Shown in pieces: positions 53,970-57,043 of a stretch of DNA of 57,043 bases. The position numbers and the translations under genes are program-made. The notes beneath the pieces are model-generated. The model did not search any database, had not been told where the DNA came from, and saw only the letters and a list, made by a program, of their open reading frames with translations. The stretch comes from Promethearchaeota archaeon (lineage in GTDB: Archaea > Asgardarchaeota > Lokiarchaeia > Sigyniarchaeales > SOKP01), in assembly GCA_016839765.1 (NCBI GenBank), contig JAEOTP010000064.1, positions 1 to 57,043 of the forward strand. The letters are read 5' to 3'. Position 1 is the stretch's first letter. Every line of letters begins with the position of its first letter.

Positions 53970-55967
53970 ATGAGTGAAGAAAAAACAGAAAAACCGAAAA
54001 AGAAAGAAAGAGTAATCGGAATCGATCTAGGGACTTCAAATAGCGCATGTGCTGTCTTAGGTGGTACTGGAAAACCTGAAATCATTCCAGCTGCCGAAGG
54101 TCGTACATTAGGAGGAAAAGCTTTTCCATCATATGTAGCCTTCGATGAGAATGGTCGTAAAATAGTGGGGGAACCTGCTCGTCGTCAGGCAGTTTCAAAC
54201 CCCGATGGTACTGTTACAGCAATTAAACGTAAGATGGGTCTATCATATAAAGCTAAAATTAAAGTAGGAAAAGAGTGGAAAGAGTTTTCACCCGAAGAAA
54301 TTAGTGCAATGATACTCACAAAAATAAAAAATGATGCAGCAGCGTATCTTGGTGAGGAAGTAAAGAAAGCGGTTATTACTGTACCGGCTTACTTTAATGA
54401 TGCCCAGAGAACAGCTACGAAAAATGCTGGTGAAATTGCAGGATTAGAAGTCGTACGAATGATTAATGAACCAACAGCAGCGTGTCTTGCTTACGGTCTT
54501 GATAAAGATACGAAGGACAAGCTTTATAAAATATGTGTTTTAGATTTGGGCGGAGGTACCTTTGATATTACTTTAATGGAGTATGGTGAAGGGGTTGTAG
54601 AAGTCCTTTCTACAGCTGGAGATACTCAACTTGGTGGAACCGATATGGATAACGCCATTATTGACTGGGTTGCCGAGGAATTTAAGAAGAAAGAAGGTAT
54701 TGATCTAAAAGGAGATAATAAGGCTATGATTAGAATTAAGGATGCTGCTGAAAAAGCAAAAATAGAATTATCTACAACCTTATCCACACAAATAAATCTA
54801 CCTTATATTACGCAAAAAGAAGCAAACCCTGTTCATTTAGAAATGGAACTTACTAGAGCTAAATTAGAACAATTAATTGAACCAACCTTGAGAAGATTAG
54901 ATCCCATTATGCAAAGAGCCGTATCAGATGCTAAAATTCCTCCAAATAATGTGGATAAAGTCATATTAGTTGGTGGTCCAACAAGAATGCCTTCTGTTCA
55001 GGAACGATTTAAAAAATTCTTTAAAAAAGAACCAGAACATTCAGTTGATCCTATGGAGTGCGTAGCAATTGGAGCATCAATTCAAGGAGGAATTATTGCA
55101 GGAGATGTAGAAGATCTACTATTATTGGATGTCACTCCATTATCATTAGGCGTAGAAACTTTAGGTGGTGTGTTTACTAAATTAATAGAAAGAAACACTA
55201 CTATACCAACTGAGAAAAAACAAACCTTCAGTACAGCCGCAGATAATCAACCAGCAGTTACTATCAATGTCTTGCAAGGAGAACGAGCAATGGCTAAAGA
55301 TAATATTTCATTAGGGATGTTTCATTTAACTGGTATACCTCCTGCCCCTCGTGGTATGCCTCAAATTGAAGTAAAATTCTCTATTGATGCTGATGGTATA
55401 GTCCATGTTACTGCTAAAGATTTAGGAACTGGAAAAGAAACAGGGATTACAGTTACAGGCGCTAGAGGATTAAGTGAAGAGGAGATCCAACAAAAAGTTA
55501 GAGATGCTGAAAAGTTTGAAGAAGAAGATAAAAAAGTGCGAGAATCGATCGAGGTCAAAAATAATGCTGATTCAATGATTTATCAAACAAGGAAATTAAT
55601 GGAAGACAATAAAGATAAAATACAAGATAATGAGAAAAATGAAATAGAAGCAGCAATCAAATCTTTAGAGGAAGATATAAAGACCGATGATGTAAATAGA
55701 ATTAAAATGGGTATTGAAAATTTACAAAAATCTATGTATGGTTTTTCTCAGAGAATTTATGCTTCGCAGACCCAAGACCAAGTATATCAACAGGCTGCTG
55801 AACAAGCTCAGCGAGCTGCAAGTGGTATGGGTGATGTTCCACCAGGTGGTATGGGTGGAACCCCTCCAGGAGAAGCTGGTACTGGAGAAGGTGGTGCGAC
55901 ATATAAAAAGGAAAAGGAAGAAGATAAGAAGAAGAAAGTAGTAGATGTCGATTGGGACGAGGATTAA
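53970..55967 (+). CDS. dnaK: DnaK (Hsp70) chaperone
   Basis: The 665-residue protein has the Hsp70 ATPase motifs [33 protein letters not shown] and [12 protein letters not shown]. The substrate-binding domain ([17 protein letters not shown]) and a helical lid follow. It ends in a Gly/Pro-rich linker and VDVDWDED. Hsp70 in archaea is generally considered acquired from bacteria. It is divergent from grpE, so the pair is likely co-regulated. Confidence 0.97.
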   Translation: MSEEKTEKPKKKERVIGIDLGTSNSACAVLGGTGKPEIIPAAEGRTLGGKAFPSYVAFDENGRKIVGEPARRQAVSNPDGTVTAIKRKMGLSYKAKIKVGKEWKEFSPEEISAMILTKIKNDAAAYLGEEVKKAVITVPAYFNDAQRTATKNAGEIAGLEVVRMINEPTAACLAYGLDKDTKDKLYKICVLDLGGGTFDITLMEYGEGVVEVLSTAGDTQLGGTDMDNAIIDWVAEEFKKKEGIDLKGDNKAMIRIKDAAEKAKIELSTTLSTQINLPYITQKEANPVHLEMELTRAKLEQLIEPTLRRLDPIMQRAVSDAKIPPNNVDKVILVGGPTRMPSVQERFKKFFKKEPEHSVDPMECVAIGASIQGGIIAGDVEDLLLLDVTPLSLGVETLGGVFTKLIERNTTIPTEKKQTFSTAADNQPAVTINVLQGERAMAKDNISLGMFHLTGIPPAPRGMPQIEVKFSIDADGIVHVTAKDLGTGKETGITVTGARGLSEEEIQQKVRDAEKFEEEDKKVRESIEVKNNADSMIYQTRKLMEDNKDKIQDNEKNEIEAAIKSLEEDIKTDDVNRIKMGIENLQKSMYGFSQRIYASQTQDQVYQQAAEQAQRAASGMGDVPPGGMGGTPPGEAGTGEGGATYKKEKEEDKKKKVVDVDWDED

Positions 55968-55988
55968 ATTTCGATCCTTTCAAAAGAA

Positions 55989-56024
55989 AATGAATTTTTT
56001 CTTTTATTCCATTCATTTTTTAAA
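55989..56024 (+). terminator. Stem-loop with T-runs after dnaK
   Basis: The arms AATGAAT (55989-55995) and ATTCATT (56011-56017) are perfect inverted copies, with T-rich sequence in the loop and T-runs after the second arm. They start 22 bases after the dnaK stop. This fits a T-rich archaeal terminator. Confidence 0.4.
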
Positions 56025-56172
56025 ATCTTTTTTTCAAATACCAAACCCAATATTGATCCATTTTTTTGATGAAATTTTGGGTTAAAAAGAATAAAAAAGA
56101 ATAAAAAAATTTTAGATGGTTAATATCTAATCGTTCTAAATTTAAAAGATTATAAAGCCCTTCAAAACCGTC

Positions 56173-56412
56173 TTAGCGAGTAATAATAATTATAGTTATA
56201 ATAATAATAATGAATACTACTACGGGAATGCATTTAAGAATGCAAAGGTAATCTGTATATTTATCTACTTGTTCTTGTTTTATATCAGAGATCTTCGCCC
56301 CACAATGAGGACAATATTCGGGTATCTCTGCAGAAATGATATCAATACTTTGGAGAGACGACCTTGCAGGGTGAATAAGCCGTCCGCACTTTTCACATCG
56401 TGGTGTTTTCAT
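56173..56412 (-). CDS. Small zinc-ribbon protein with C-terminal membrane helix
   Basis: The 79-residue protein has a zinc ribbon (CEKCGRLIHPA, then YCPHCGAK) and ends in a very hydrophobic Ile/Val-rich helix (about 58-78). This tail-anchored layout would place the ribbon in the cytoplasm. No family was recognised. Confidence 0.55.
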   Translation of the reverse strand: MKTPRCEKCGRLIHPARSSLQSIDIISAEIPEYCPHCGAKISDIKQEQVDKYTDYLCILKCIPVVVFIIIIITIIIITR

Positions 56413-56575
56413 TTATTTACTTTTTAATTTTATTAGGATTTCTTTTTGTGCTACCAATAATTATTAATTATTTAGAAATTTAAAGGTTCTTTTTTAAAAT
56501 CTTTTTTACAATTACCAAATAATATTCATTTTTGATTAAATTCTAAAAAAAATAAAGAAATTATGATTTATAGAT

Positions 56576-56806
56576 TTACAAACCTTTCAATTTTATAGCG
56601 AGGAAAAATAGAATCCAAGAGAAAAAGAATACTATTATAGCAATCAGCAGCCATGATTGGAAATTCGCTAAACCAAAAAGATGGATTGAAGGTAATATAA
56701 GATCATTCCAAAATATAACAGATACGTCGAGTAAGATGAATAGTCCGAAAATCCATAAGAGAAAGGTTATAACTACAATAAATTTACTTGGTGGGGTCCA
56801 TGCCAT
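56576..56806 (-). CDS. Small two-span membrane protein
   Basis: The 76-residue protein has two membrane spans (about 8-30 and 48-72) separated by a short loop. No motif is recognised. The 237 bases after it, to the window end, hold nothing I can assign. Confidence 0.45.
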   Translation of the reverse strand: MAWTPPSKFIVVITFLLWIFGLFILLDVSVIFWNDLILPSIHLFGLANFQSWLLIAIIVFFFSWILFFLAIKLKGL

Positions 56807-57043
56807 TACTTATGCACTATTTTAAAATTTTTTTAAGAATAAAACTTAGTATATTAATATTTGATAAAGTTTTATAAAAGTATTTCAATTTCTAAGTATT
56901 TACAAGTTATAATATACACTTATGTCAGGTTTTTGTTTAAGCTCTACCTAATTTTGATTAAATTTTATGGTAATTCCGATTAACCACTCAGAGAAAATTA
57001 TGGAAGATTAGCTAAAATATAATCAATAAGTTCAGTATGATTA

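Noticed and set aside
55714-56016. Overlapping frames at the dnaK 3' end
   Set aside because: They mirror the Gly/Pro- and Lys-rich codons of DnaK.
1-57043. tRNA, rRNA, CRISPR arrays, transposases or phage genes
   Set aside because: None was seen on either strand; no T-loop consensus in gaps and no transposase or integrase motifs.

Overview
The window comes from a low-GC archaeon, most likely an Asgard archaeon of the Lokiarchaeia (Promethearchaeota) type. It carries archaeal uL16/L10e and a PAN-type proteasomal ATPase. Alongside these are eukaryote-like parts: a Rag/Gtr-type GTPase with a C-terminal roadblock-like domain, an MglA-like GTPase and an arrestin-fold protein. It also holds large sets of HdrA/MvhD/FrhB redox genes. 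The taxon is inferred from gene content; no 16S rRNA or tRNA gene was seen.

Bases 1-15.2 kb, almost all on the minus strand, form a redox island. It contains three HdrA proteins: one cut by the window edge, one tandem HdrA-HdrA fusion, and one of standard length. It also has two MvhD proteins, an HdrD-like CCG protein and two FrhB-family flavoproteins. The standard-length HdrA (15151-13211) and the MvhD after it (13202-12744) are broken by four and two in-frame TGA codons. Every one of the six falls where the Cys-containing paralog in the same window has a conserved cysteine. I read them as selenoproteins with 4 and 2 selenocysteines. Multi-Sec selenoproteins are known from Lokiarchaeota, so this is not the first of its kind. 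A Sec pair beside a Cys version of the same machinery is still the most remarkable feature here. TGA works as an ordinary stop elsewhere in the window (for example 8726-8728, and the ATGA overlap at 37286-37289), so it is not globally reassigned.

Bases 15.5-24.6 kb hold membrane proteins, an NAD-dependent epimerase, a Bat-type HTH regulator, a HEAT-repeat protein, a third FrhB-like protein, and two damaged membrane-protein genes. Bases 24.6-36.6 kb are rich in signalling and trafficking-like genes: the Rag-like GTPase, a two-gene operon of unknown function beside it, the PAN ATPase, two paralogous zinc-ribbon membrane proteins, GNAT and HAD enzymes, the arrestin-like protein, a cupin isomerase, and the MglA-like GTPase near a small winged-helix-like protein.

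Bases 36.6-49.1 kb are metabolic. They include a FixC/FixX/SCP2 operon, an Nfu Fe-S scaffold, a metallo-beta-lactamase-fold hydrolase, an ADP-forming acyl-CoA synthetase alpha-like protein, a Gfo/Idh oxidoreductase, uL16, a radical SAM protein, and a full methylmalonyl-CoA mutase set (large subunit, B12 subunit, MeaB-type G protein). Bases 49.1-57.0 kb carry an esterase, an isoprenylcysteine-methyltransferase-like membrane protein flanked by an 18-bp direct repeat, a pirin, divergent grpE and dnaK, and small zinc-ribbon and membrane proteins.

Together the genes suggest an anaerobe that moves electrons between ferredoxin, thiol/disulfide and F420/NAD-type carriers through flavin-based bifurcation, and that handles acyl-CoA through methylmalonyl-CoA. 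Several genes have no ATG, GTG or TTG at the needed place and appear to start at ATT.
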